From a virus: DNA of 64,000 nucleotides. Shown one piece after another: positions 42,892 through 51,842 of the stretch. The notes under the pieces were generated by a model. The model saw only the letters and a list, made by a program, of their open reading frames with translations. It had not been told where the DNA came from and searched no databases. The translations under genes and the position numbers were made by a program. The stretch is taken from positions 1-64,000 of IMG/VR virus record IMGVR_UViG_3300035034_001742; one strand, 5' to 3'. Position 1 is the stretch's first letter, and every line of letters begins with the position of its first letter.

Positions 42892-43874
42892 CAACAGAAT
42901 TAAATCAATTAGATGTTATTTTTATCAGCTTTGATGAAGATAATTGCGAACAGAACTGGGCAGACTTGTTGACCAAGGTTCCATGGGCACAGCGCGTTCA
43001 TGGTGTAGAAGGCTCCGATGCGGCACACAAAGCCGCGGCACAGTTAAGCAGTACAGATAGATTCATAAGCGTGGACGCAGACAACATTGTTGATATTAAA
43101 TTCTTTGATCAGAAGATTGACTTCGAGAACGAAAAGTTCAAAGACAAAGTTGTTAGCTGGACTGCAAAGAATCACATCAACGGCTTGGAGTACGGCAACG
43201 GTGGACTAAAATGTTGGCCAGTTGAATATGTAATGAACATGCGCACACACGAAGCTGCCGAGGATGATAAGAACCAAGTTGATTTCTGTTGGGAAGACAC
43301 CTACGTACAAATGAACAATCGTTTTTGTACAACATTTCCAAATGGATCGCCACGCCAAGCATTTAGAGCAGGGTTTAGAGAAGGTGTTAAAATGTCTCTG
43401 GACCAAGGCAAGAAAGTAAACTACAAAGGCATAAAGAATAACATTTGGTGGGGCAACTACAATCGTCTTGTTATATGGGCCACTGTAGGAGCCGATGCCG
43501 CTAATGGCGACTGGGCAGTTTACGGTGCAAGACTTGGCTTTTACATGACCAATCTCACCGACTGGGACTTTGTGAATGTAAGAGACTTTGCATATCTTAA
43601 TAAGCTGTTTGCAGAAACAGTAGGTCCGCAGTTTGCAAGCAAAGACACCCATAGTTTTTATTGTCATAACTCCAAGTACTCGTGGAGCAAAGTAAAACTC
43701 GACGAAGAAATAAAACGGTTAGGCATGATTATACGCAAGGAATCAGGCATGGAAATTGCTGAACTTGACTGTACGCAAAGCCGTTTCTTTAAGGGCGCAT
43801 ATATAAACTTACCACGTACAGGATCCTACGTAACCGAAGATGAAATGAATCAACTTCGTGATTTAAACAGCTAA
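42888..43874 (+). CDS. Glycosyltransferase-like protein 3
   Basis: 328 aa. Residues 1-70 read LDVIFISFDEDNCEQNWADLL, ...GVEGSDAAHKAAAQL, FISVDADNIV with a DAD at 63-65, the layout of a GT-A nucleotide-sugar site. The part around 150-200 is rich in aromatic residues (NIWWGNYNRLVIWATVGADA). It differs clearly from the two DxD proteins before it, so it is a separate family. It ends 20 nt before the first radical SAM gene. Donor and acceptor are unknown. Confidence 0.62.
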   Translation: MTTELNQLDVIFISFDEDNCEQNWADLLTKVPWAQRVHGVEGSDAAHKAAAQLSSTDRFISVDADNIVDIKFFDQKIDFENEKFKDKVVSWTAKNHINGLEYGNGGLKCWPVEYVMNMRTHEAAEDDKNQVDFCWEDTYVQMNNRFCTTFPNGSPRQAFRAGFREGVKMSLDQGKKVNYKGIKNNIWWGNYNRLVIWATVGADAANGDWAVYGARLGFYMTNLTDWDFVNVRDFAYLNKLFAETVGPQFASKDTHSFYCHNSKYSWSKVKLDEEIKRLGMIIRKESGMEIAELDCTQSRFFKGAYINLPRTGSYVTEDEMNQLRDLNS

Positions 43875-43893
43875 CACAACACAGGATACAAAT

Positions 43894-45291
43894 ATGTCAG
43901 GAGAAATGGAACGACTTGCAAAAGTCAAGACCAAACTGGATGCGATTAGCCCCTCATTCTGTACTGCAAAGTGGTTACAAGTAACATTGCATCTGCAAAA
44001 TGGATTTAATCACAGTTGCCACCATCCTAAAACACACAAGATTCCGTTAGAAGAAATAGCTAATAATCCTAGTGCATTGCACAATACTCAGTACAAAAAG
44101 CAACAACGTAAGATGATGATCGAAGGCAAGCGCCCCGATGAGTGTCAGTATTGCTGGAATGTAGAAGACTTACCAGGCGACCAATTATCAGATAGGTATA
44201 TCAAGTCAGGCGACATTACCTGGGCCAATGATAAAATAGAAGAAATTGCACAAAGCGATTGGCGAGATGATGTTACACCCACTTATGTAGAAGTAAGCTT
44301 TTCAAATCATTGTAACTTCAAGTGTTCGTACTGTTCTCCAGTACATTCGTCGCAGTGGGCAAAGGAAGCCGCAGAGTTCGGACCGTACCCAACTAGTCAA
44401 AAATTCAACGGTATCGAATACCTTAAGCAAACTGGACAAATGCCAATACCGCACGATGAGTATAATCCGTATGTCGAGGCATTTTGGGAATGGTGGCCCG
44501 AGCTAAGTAAAACGCTTAGAGTATTCCGTGTAACAGGCGGTGACCCGCTAATGGAAAAGAATACGTTTAAGGTAATGGACAGAATTATTGCTGATCCTAT
44601 TCCTGCATTAGAGCTCAGCGTAAACACTAACGGTGGCGTATCAGATAGTCGCATACGCAAGTATGTCGAGAAAGCCAAGCAAGTTGAGAAAGTAATAAGA
44701 TTAAATCGTGTGTACACCAGTGTCGACACACATGGCAAGCAAGCCGAGTACATCAGAAGCGGACTTGAATACGATCGCTGGCTGTCGAACATAGATTACA
44801 TGATGACCGAGCTACCACTTACCAAGTTTACAATTATGTGTACTGCAAATATCTTTAGTGTGGTCAACTTTAAACTGCTACTCGAAGACGTATACAAACT
44901 GAAGTTAAAGCATTACAGTAAACATCGTAAGGTTGCTATCACAATTGATACTTCTATATTGCGCTGGCCTGGTCACCAACGTGCAAACATATTACCACCT
45001 GAGTATGCAGACATGATGCAACCAGCTCTTGATTATATGCGAGCACATGAAGAAGGCAACGAAGAAAACAATATACCGCATTATCAAGGCTTCTTTGATT
45101 TTGAAATTGCAAAGCTAGAACGTTTTATTGAATTCATCAAGGCGCCAAAGCATGCAAACGAAGACTACGATCTAGCAACAACACGAAAAGACTTTGTTAA
45201 GTTTGTCGATGAGCACGATCGCAGACGTGGCACAGACTTTAAAGGAACCTTTCCGGAGTTGCTTGATTTTTATAATACACACAAGGAGTAG
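43894..45291 (+). CDS. Radical SAM protein 1, N-terminal twitch-like domain with CHH variant
   Basis: 465 aa. The radical SAM cluster motif CNFKCSYC is at residues 140-147, and VTGGDPLM (the GGE-like SAM-binding motif) follows about 85 residues later. Upstream of the core is a cysteine domain: FC at 22-23, W27, SCHH at 41-44 and CQYCW near 85, the arrangement of twitch/SPASM auxiliary-cluster sites but placed N-terminally. Where most of its relatives here have CC, this one has C-H-H. Family members use SAM-derived radicals to modify peptides or sugars; no substrate is evident. It is one of six such proteins in the island and ends 3 nt before the first ITEK-type transferase. Confidence 0.88.
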   Translation: MSGEMERLAKVKTKLDAISPSFCTAKWLQVTLHLQNGFNHSCHHPKTHKIPLEEIANNPSALHNTQYKKQQRKMMIEGKRPDECQYCWNVEDLPGDQLSDRYIKSGDITWANDKIEEIAQSDWRDDVTPTYVEVSFSNHCNFKCSYCSPVHSSQWAKEAAEFGPYPTSQKFNGIEYLKQTGQMPIPHDEYNPYVEAFWEWWPELSKTLRVFRVTGGDPLMEKNTFKVMDRIIADPIPALELSVNTNGGVSDSRIRKYVEKAKQVEKVIRLNRVYTSVDTHGKQAEYIRSGLEYDRWLSNIDYMMTELPLTKFTIMCTANIFSVVNFKLLLEDVYKLKLKHYSKHRKVAITIDTSILRWPGHQRANILPPEYADMMQPALDYMRAHEEGNEENNIPHYQGFFDFEIAKLERFIEFIKAPKHANEDYDLATTRKDFVKFVDEHDRRRGTDFKGTFPELLDFYNTHKE

Positions 45292-45294
45292 ACA

Positions 45295-46338
45295 GTGATT
45301 GACATTGTTGACGGTGGTTTGCCAGAGCATTGGGAAATTACAAAAGAATATAATCAGACAATTTATTATATCACAAAACAAATTAACACTCGTTTCCCAC
45401 GCGATAGAAATTTGCTTATTAGCACACAATGGGAATGGATGATACCGCCTGATAAAAATTTAAACAGTCCACGGTACGAAAAGCAATACGATAATGTGTT
45501 TATACTGTCCACTCTCGATACTGTTCCGCGTGACCGTGTAGAAGAATACGAAGCAAAGGGTATTAATGTTTATTACATAGGCAATACTACCGGCCGTGGT
45601 TATTTTAGTTTTCATAGCATAAACAGCAAGCATTTTAAACAGTATACCAACCAAGAACTGGAACCGGTGTCATTTAAAAACAAGTTTTTATGTTACAACA
45701 GAAATCCACATGAACACAGGCTCAAACTTGTAAACGAGATTGTAAAACGTGGACTAGACAAACAAGGCGTAGTTACGCTAGGCGACAACTTTTACACTCA
45801 CAATGTCACTGGCAAGTATCCACTTGCACATGCTGCCGCACCTCGTTCAGTTGAGGAAAATATTAACCAACTAATAACGCAAGGCGATGCCGAAGCGTTA
45901 AATGAGTTGACAATACCGCATGATACCTATACACTGGGTAACATGGAAATATGGCAAAATACGTTTTTGGTTGTTGTAACTGAGACATCAGTTGAGTCTA
46001 ACATGCACATAACAGAAAAGATACTCAAGCCAATGATTGGCAAGCGTCCGTATATAGTGTTAGGTGATGTCGGACTTGAAGATCACTTACAGACGTGCGG
46101 ATTTAAGTCGTTTGGTAAATATTTCGACACAGCGTTTGACAAACTACCTTCCTATAGCATGGAAAAGTATGTTGCCATATGCGAAATTATCGAACAAATT
46201 ACAAACAAGTCCGAGCAAGAGTTGCAAGAACTGTACAACGACATGCGACCAACCATTGAACACAATCACGAAAATGTTAAATGGTTCCAGGATCATAATC
46301 AATTAAAGATACAAAACAAAGGACTTTTTAGGTTATAA
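45295..46338 (+). CDS. Putative transferase with ITEK motif, paralog 1
   Basis: 347 aa. FKNKFLCYNRNPHEHRLKLV in the middle, followed by VTETSVESNMHITEKILKPM, RPYIVLGDVGLEDHLQTCGF and KSFGKYFD, is shared with three other proteins here (53097, 54813, 59872). The layout, with TE..(F/H)ITEK..K near the C-terminus, is that of exostosin/fucosyltransferase-like GT-B proteins, where this part binds the nucleotide-sugar. Start GTG at 45295 with a perfect AAGGAG site. It sits between two radical SAM genes with 2-4 nt gaps, implying a joint pathway. Sugar unknown. Confidence 0.68.
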   Translation: MIDIVDGGLPEHWEITKEYNQTIYYITKQINTRFPRDRNLLISTQWEWMIPPDKNLNSPRYEKQYDNVFILSTLDTVPRDRVEEYEAKGINVYYIGNTTGRGYFSFHSINSKHFKQYTNQELEPVSFKNKFLCYNRNPHEHRLKLVNEIVKRGLDKQGVVTLGDNFYTHNVTGKYPLAHAAAPRSVEENINQLITQGDAEALNELTIPHDTYTLGNMEIWQNTFLVVVTETSVESNMHITEKILKPMIGKRPYIVLGDVGLEDHLQTCGFKSFGKYFDTAFDKLPSYSMEKYVAICEIIEQITNKSEQELQELYNDMRPTIEHNHENVKWFQDHNQLKIQNKGLFRL

Positions 46339-46339
46339 T

Positions 46340-48004
46340 ATGGCTAAAAAACAAGGCGAGTCGTACAGAGAATATAGAGATAGAGTTGTAGACCCTATCT
46401 CCGGGGCCTTCTGTGGTGCCAAATGGTACAATGCAACCATATGGTTAAACAACGGCACAACTACTAGCTGTCACCACCCACCCGCGCACAAAATAGTCGA
46501 CTTCGAAAACGGAGAGACATATGAAGACCTTAAAGCCAATCCTTCATTGATACACAACACCACATACAAGAAGAATGTGCGCAAGCAAATGCTCATGGGC
46601 GAACGTCCTAAGGAATGCGAGTATTGCTGGAAAATTGAAGACTTAGGTCAAGACAAAATTTCCGATCGCGTGTTCAAGAGTGTTATATACACCGATGAAG
46701 AGCTTGAAGAATGCCGTGACGTACATGCCGAAACAGAAGATGTCGATTTAAAGACATTAGAAATTGCGTTCGATTCAAACTGCAACTTTGCATGTTCATA
46801 TTGTAATGCAAGTTTCTCAACCACATGGCAAAAGGATATTCGTCAGAATGGCGCATACCAAAACCTACACAGCGATGGCGCAAGAGCATTCCAGCAAGAC
46901 GGTGGGTGGACCAAGCAGTTCAAGAAGAACGAAGCCAATCCGTACACAGAAGCTTTTTGGGACTGGTGGCCTAAACTTAGTAAATCACTGGATCAGTTGC
47001 GTGTAACAGGCGGCGATCCTCCTATGAGCCCAGACTTCTGGAAGCTTGTAGACTGGTGGAAAGACAACGGGCAAGATTTAGACATGAAGTTCGCAGTAAA
47101 CAGTAACATGGGCCATAAAGGCAAGACCATGGATAAGTTTGTTGAGTGTTCGCACATTTTTAAAGAATTTATTGTTTACACTTCAAACGAGTCCACGTAT
47201 GCGCAAGCAGAGTACATTCGCGATGGTCTAGAATGGTCCTACTGGAAAGAGTCAGTTAATAGATTACTTCAGGAAGGTAGTGTACAGGAGTTGCATGTGA
47301 TGATGACAATCAACAGTTTATGTTTGTTTAGCATTACTGACTTCATGGACTATTGCAACACACTCAAGCGCAAGTACGGACACATGTATGGTGTTTGTTC
47401 TGTTAATATATTGCGTTTTCCAAGTTTCCAAGCACCGGGCACATTGCCTGCAGAGATACGCCACGAACGTGCCGACCATATAGAAAGATGGTTAGCTGAT
47501 AATCGTGATAATGGTGTTATGCATGACATGGAAATAGACGGTGTTGACCGATTGGTAGAGTATTTGCGTAGTGTAGATGAGCCACATAGGTACACCAGCT
47601 CAATTGAGTCGCGCCACAAGGACTTTAAATCGTTTTACAAGCAGTACGACGAACGCCGAGGAAAGGACTTCGTGTCTGCATTTCCTGAATTAGCCGAGTG
47701 GTATAACAGCTTACCTTATCAAGAGTCAATACCAATTTTGCAATTGTACGACGGCGACTCAAGCAAAGGAACAGCAGATCGCAGAGAGCTTGAAGTTCGT
47801 GCCAAGACAGACGAGTGGAAAAACCAAAATACTAACCCCGGTGCCAAGGAGTACAAGGAGAAGAAGTATAATGTTGTAGACTTATCGAGCCTAGGAATTA
47901 CCGAGCTGAGAAAAGTCTACAAGCAAGTGTCAGTGGAGGCAATGAATGTCGACTGGGAACGATCGGAGCTCATTGAAGAAATACTTAGGGAACAGGAAAA
48001 GTAA
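46340..48004 (+). CDS. Radical SAM protein 2, N-terminal twitch-like domain with CHH variant
   Basis: 554 aa, the longest of the six. Cluster motif CNFACSYC at residues 148-155, then VTGGDPPM. The N-terminal domain has FCGAKWYNATIWLNNG, SCHHPPAHK and CEYCWKIED, so it is the close partner of radical SAM protein 1 with the same C-H-H replacement. The last 100 residues (about 450-554) form an extra helical tail (ELEVRAKTDEWKNQN..., ITELRKVYKQVSVEAMNVDW) that the others lack and that could bind a partner or DNA (SAP-like spacing). TAATG coupling to the next radical SAM gene. Confidence 0.88.
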   Translation: MAKKQGESYREYRDRVVDPISGAFCGAKWYNATIWLNNGTTTSCHHPPAHKIVDFENGETYEDLKANPSLIHNTTYKKNVRKQMLMGERPKECEYCWKIEDLGQDKISDRVFKSVIYTDEELEECRDVHAETEDVDLKTLEIAFDSNCNFACSYCNASFSTTWQKDIRQNGAYQNLHSDGARAFQQDGGWTKQFKKNEANPYTEAFWDWWPKLSKSLDQLRVTGGDPPMSPDFWKLVDWWKDNGQDLDMKFAVNSNMGHKGKTMDKFVECSHIFKEFIVYTSNESTYAQAEYIRDGLEWSYWKESVNRLLQEGSVQELHVMMTINSLCLFSITDFMDYCNTLKRKYGHMYGVCSVNILRFPSFQAPGTLPAEIRHERADHIERWLADNRDNGVMHDMEIDGVDRLVEYLRSVDEPHRYTSSIESRHKDFKSFYKQYDERRGKDFVSAFPELAEWYNSLPYQESIPILQLYDGDSSKGTADRRELEVRAKTDEWKNQNTNPGAKEYKEKKYNVVDLSSLGITELRKVYKQVSVEAMNVDWERSELIEEILREQEK

Positions 48005-49215
48005 TGGATGAATCCAATAATCATTTTTGCATGGCGCCATGGCTTCATTTACACATGTGGCCAAATGGTAACGTGTATCCATGTTGTACTGCACCGTCAG
48101 AGGATCCATTTGGCAATACCAAGACTGAATCATTAGAAGAAGTATGGAATGGAGATCGTATGCGAGAGCTACGATCTAACATGCTCTCCGATAAGCCAAG
48201 CAAGTCATGTGAACGTTGTTACAAACTGGAGGAGCATGGTTCCTTTAGTATGCGCAAAGACATGAACCAAAAATTCAAGCACCGCTATAACGATACCAAA
48301 AAGACACACCAAGATGGGCATCATCCCGAAATGAAAATGCGATACATGGACATTCGGTTCAGCAACATTTGCAACTTCAAGTGTCGCAGTTGTGGGCCTG
48401 AGTTGAGCTCGCTGTGGTACGACGATCAGGTTATATTACATGGCAAGCCGGATGGCAAGCGAATACAGCGTCCGTTTAAAACTACCACTGAGCTATGGCA
48501 AAACCTTGAAAAGATTCTTCCTTATGTTGAAGAAGTTTACTTTGCAGGTGGCGAGCCTCTTGTGTCCGTTGAGCATTATGAGATACTAGATTACTTAGTC
48601 GAGCATAATAGAACTGATGTGCGTTTGGTATACAACACCAACTTCAGTAAACTGCGTTTCAAAGGCAAAGACGTATTTGATTATTGGAAAAAGTTTGCAG
48701 ACGTTAATGTTGGTGCTAGCTTGGATGCCATGGGAGAACGCGCCGAGTACATGCGTGCAGGAACAGTGTGGGAAGACATAGAAATAAACAGACAGCGTTT
48801 GCAAAAAGAATGCCCGCATGTTTCTTTCTTTATTGCCGCTACTGTATCTCTTTACAACGGCTGGCACTTGCCCGACTTTTACTTGGACTGGCTAAACAAA
48901 GGGTTTTCGCATTGGGAATCAATCAATATAAATATATTGCATTACCCAGCACACCTCAGCTTAACTGTGTTACCTGCAGAAATCAAAGAACAGATAACTG
49001 CAAAGTATAAAAGAGCAATTGCACGCATACCACCTGAGTACAGAGAATTTAATAGACTGGCAAGCGTGGTTGACTACATGAACAGTCGTGATGACAGTCA
49101 CATGATTCCAGAATTCTTCAAGCGCAATGAAACACTTGACGACATCAGAAATGAAGACTTTATTACTGCATTTCCTGAACTAAAGCCCATGATGCAATAC
49201 AAGGAAACAAAATGA
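48004..49215 (+). CDS. Radical SAM protein 3, N-terminal twitch-like domain
   Basis: 403 aa. CNFKCRSC at residues 123-130, FAGGEPLV about 60 residues later. N-terminal cysteines: FCMAPWLHLHMWPNG, CC at 40-41 region, then CERCYKLEE, with W-N-G-D-R-M-R-E-L-R-S-N-M between, the standard twitch pattern. C-terminus ends DIRNEDFITAFPELKPM, a pattern (R.EDF...FPEL) repeated in the other five, so the paralogs arose by duplication. Overlaps on both sides. Confidence 0.9.
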   Translation: MDESNNHFCMAPWLHLHMWPNGNVYPCCTAPSEDPFGNTKTESLEEVWNGDRMRELRSNMLSDKPSKSCERCYKLEEHGSFSMRKDMNQKFKHRYNDTKKTHQDGHHPEMKMRYMDIRFSNICNFKCRSCGPELSSLWYDDQVILHGKPDGKRIQRPFKTTTELWQNLEKILPYVEEVYFAGGEPLVSVEHYEILDYLVEHNRTDVRLVYNTNFSKLRFKGKDVFDYWKKFADVNVGASLDAMGERAEYMRAGTVWEDIEINRQRLQKECPHVSFFIAATVSLYNGWHLPDFYLDWLNKGFSHWESININILHYPAHLSLTVLPAEIKEQITAKYKRAIARIPPEYREFNRLASVVDYMNSRDDSHMIPEFFKRNETLDDIRNEDFITAFPELKPMMQYKETK

Positions 49216-49325
49216 AAAACGACAGACATGTTGTACTATACAATCGGTATCTAATCTGTTACTACTTGTACATTCCAACATACCGCATTGTAGATGATCA
49301 GTTTTGGGACGATGCTAGTAAATGA
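49212..49325 (+). CDS. Tyrosine-rich 37-aa peptide between radical SAM genes
   Basis: ATG at 49212 overlaps the stop of radical SAM gene 3 (ATGA), and its own TGA overlaps the ATG of radical SAM gene 4, so it is fitted tightly into the run. The peptide has eight Tyr: VLYNRYLICYYLYIPTYRIV, then DDQFWDDASK. Its spacing recalls the small proteins with a Y-x-YYLY...D..(F/Y)D pattern that resemble the start of NAD-type DNA ligases and are common in T4-like phages. A precursor-peptide role for the radical SAM enzymes is possible but unproven. Confidence 0.6.
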   Translation: MKNDRHVVLYNRYLICYYLYIPTYRIVDDQFWDDASK

Positions 49326-50539
49326 GCAAAGCCAAAACTAACTTCTGCGTGCTGCCTTGGGTACACCTAAGTGCCGATACAGATGGCACCTTTAGTCCGT
49401 GCTGTCTGTATCAAGGTGCCATCAAACGCGACGATGGTAAGAAGCACATAACCGAAGGTGTTACTGTTAGTGACGTGTGGAACGGCAAATACATGCAGGA
49501 TCTGCGTACCCAGTTTATTAACGATGAGAGGCCGCATGAGTGTCGTTACTGCTGGGACTTAGAAGACGGTGGCATGAAAAGCAAGCGAATAAACGACTTA
49601 GAGCGGTTCCATGTACCAGAACAAGCCTATGAGGCTGTTACCTCGGAAAAACCCATCTATTTCGACTTAAAACTAGGCAGTATATGCAATCTAAAGTGCC
49701 GTATATGCACGTTTGAGAACAGTATCAAGTGGGCCAAAGATGCCAAAGCGTTAAAGCTTGCAGACGACAGTCTTGTGGATTACTACCTTGCAAACAGTCG
49801 GTGGGCAGAAGACTATCCTGAATTTTGGCAAGACCTATTGCAATACACAGATGATGTTGTGCAAATAGACTTTGCAGGTGGTGACCCATTACTGATCAAG
49901 GAGCATTACCGTTTCTTAGAAATGTTAACTGAGCGTACAGATGTATCTAACATAGCCATTCACTATAATACCAACGGCACCATACTGCCCTCGGATCATG
50001 TACTACAAAATATATGGCCGCAGTTCAAGCGTGTCGAGATAATGCTAAGCATAGATGCAGTAGGCAAGAAGTTTGAATATCAGCGACATGGAGCAAAGTG
50101 GCCAACTGTGGATAAGAATGTTGCAAAGTTTGATGCATTCGACAATACTGTTTTACAGGTTTGCCATACAGTAAATATACTAAACGTTCTTGACATTTGC
50201 GACTTCGTGGTATGGGCAGAAGATAAGAACCTTGAAATCTATTTTAACATGTTGTATCATCCGGATTATTACAATATTAAAAACTTGCCGCTGTCGGCAA
50301 AACAAGTTGTAACTAACCGAGTTAAACACATGCTAAATACACATACGTTTAAATACAAGTCGGCCAGTAAGTCACTTGAAGAAATACGCGACTATGTTGG
50401 TACACCAGGTGGGACCGGCGAGTTAATTGCATTTAATGATATTACACACAAACTTGATGATTTTAGAAATGAAGACTTTGCATCAACTTTCCCGGAGTTA
50501 AAAGAGCACCTATATGGAGAAGCCAAACAAACTACCTGA
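49322..50539 (+). CDS. Radical SAM protein 4, N-terminal twitch-like domain
   Basis: 405 aa. CNLKCRIC at residues 122-129 and FAGGDPLL. N-terminal pattern FCVLPWVHLSADTDG, then CC, then CRYCWDLED, with VWNGKYMQDLRTQF between. The C-terminus has FRNEDFASTFPELKEH. A 26-nt overlap with the next gene indicates translational coupling. Function as for its paralogs: SAM-radical chemistry, substrate unknown. Confidence 0.9.
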   Translation: MSKAKTNFCVLPWVHLSADTDGTFSPCCLYQGAIKRDDGKKHITEGVTVSDVWNGKYMQDLRTQFINDERPHECRYCWDLEDGGMKSKRINDLERFHVPEQAYEAVTSEKPIYFDLKLGSICNLKCRICTFENSIKWAKDAKALKLADDSLVDYYLANSRWAEDYPEFWQDLLQYTDDVVQIDFAGGDPLLIKEHYRFLEMLTERTDVSNIAIHYNTNGTILPSDHVLQNIWPQFKRVEIMLSIDAVGKKFEYQRHGAKWPTVDKNVAKFDAFDNTVLQVCHTVNILNVLDICDFVVWAEDKNLEIYFNMLYHPDYYNIKNLPLSAKQVVTNRVKHMLNTHTFKYKSASKSLEEIRDYVGTPGGTGELIAFNDITHKLDDFRNEDFASTFPELKEHLYGEAKQTT

Positions 50540-51842
50540 TGTATTCTGTACGGCACCGTGGACTCACACCTATGTTAGTCCTCAAGGCGAAAGACGCCTA
50601 TGCTGTGCCAGTAGAGAAGACGCATCATTTCAACGACAGTACATAGATGCTGACACCGGAACAAAGACCGACACGTTCAATCCTGATACTTTAGTCCAGC
50701 ACTGGAACTCAGAGTACATGAAAGATATTCGCAAGCGCATAATGGCCGGTGAGAAGATATCACAATGCGAAGTGTGCAACGATCAAGTTCTCAATCTACA
50801 CACCTATCGTAACTATTTTACTCAGACTCTCTTTCCTCATCACATTGATAAAATTTACGAGAGTACATCGGAAGATGGCCACACCACACTTGAACCCGTT
50901 AGCTTCGATTATCGACTTAGCAACCGTTGCGACTTTAAATGTCGTATGTGCGGAGAGCAACTTAGCTCAAGCTGGGAAGCCGAAAAGCGAAAGCATGGCA
51001 TGTGGGATCCTAAGATTGACAAGTGGATGGCACCAGAACTACGCATTCCAATCAAAGACTTTCAAGAGAATGTGCTCGAAGATGAGCTACAACGTGCCGT
51101 AGACAACGAAACAGTTGAAGAATTATATTGGGTAGGCGGCGAACCATTGATGTGGGAGAAGCACTGGACCGTGATGCAACAACTTGTTGATACAGGTCAC
51201 TCCAAGAATGTGGTTGTGCGCTACAATACGAACCTAAACCGATTGAGTCGTAAAGATTCAAAGCTGTACGACTTGTTGCCGCATTTCAAGCGCGTTAACC
51301 TGTGCGCTAGCATAGACGGTGGTGGGCCAATAGGCGAATACATACGAACCGGATTAAACTGGACAAAATGGTTAGACAATTTCAAACAAGGACTATTCTT
51401 AAAAGAACAGTTCGGTAACGACGGCATTGTGTTCGATGTAACACTGACCATGCCCGGGTTGTTTGCCCTGCAAGACATGTTTGACTTGGCAATTGAGTTA
51501 GACGTCAAAACTTATTTAAAGATTACATTTTCGTTTGACAGTACTGTTCTCATGTCGCCCATGTCATTGCCACGCAATGTTCTTGATGGCATCATAGATG
51601 ACTTGTTGGTTCATATGACACCACGAGCAACCGATAAAACACAAGTGTACATTGACACGCTTAAAGAAATGAAGAAGCGCCCTGTATTTGAAGAGCAGTA
51701 TGACAACTATCAAGACGGCTTTCGAGAAGGACGTAAACGTTTGCTTGACATAGAAGCAATTAGAAAACAACCAATTATCATGGAAGAAATACTTTCGACC
51801 AACAGTCTTGCACTGAGTTGGTGGAATCAGGAGATACAATGA
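50514..51842 (+). CDS. Radical SAM protein 5, N-terminal twitch-like domain
   Basis: 442 aa. CDFKCRMC at residues 139-146 and WVGGEPLM. N-terminal FCTAPWTHTYVSPQG, CC, and CEVCNDQV, so the last cysteine pair lacks the aromatic seen in the others. The C-terminal part (RRPVFEEQYDNYQDGFREGRK...) is more basic than in its paralogs and lacks the R.EDF...FPEL ending, showing divergence. ATG at 50514 lies inside the previous gene; its stop overlaps the next ATG. Confidence 0.9.
   Translation: MEKPNKLPDVFCTAPWTHTYVSPQGERRLCCASREDASFQRQYIDADTGTKTDTFNPDTLVQHWNSEYMKDIRKRIMAGEKISQCEVCNDQVLNLHTYRNYFTQTLFPHHIDKIYESTSEDGHTTLEPVSFDYRLSNRCDFKCRMCGEQLSSSWEAEKRKHGMWDPKIDKWMAPELRIPIKDFQENVLEDELQRAVDNETVEELYWVGGEPLMWEKHWTVMQQLVDTGHSKNVVVRYNTNLNRLSRKDSKLYDLLPHFKRVNLCASIDGGGPIGEYIRTGLNWTKWLDNFKQGLFLKEQFGNDGIVFDVTLTMPGLFALQDMFDLAIELDVKTYLKITFSFDSTVLMSPMSLPRNVLDGIIDDLLVHMTPRATDKTQVYIDTLKEMKKRPVFEEQYDNYQDGFREGRKRLLDIEAIRKQPIIMEEILSTNSLALSWWNQEIQ

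Noticed and set aside
48927-48934. TATAAATA inside radical SAM gene 3
   Set aside because: It lies within conserved coding sequence, about 280 bases from the next start; cannot be told from chance in AT-rich DNA.
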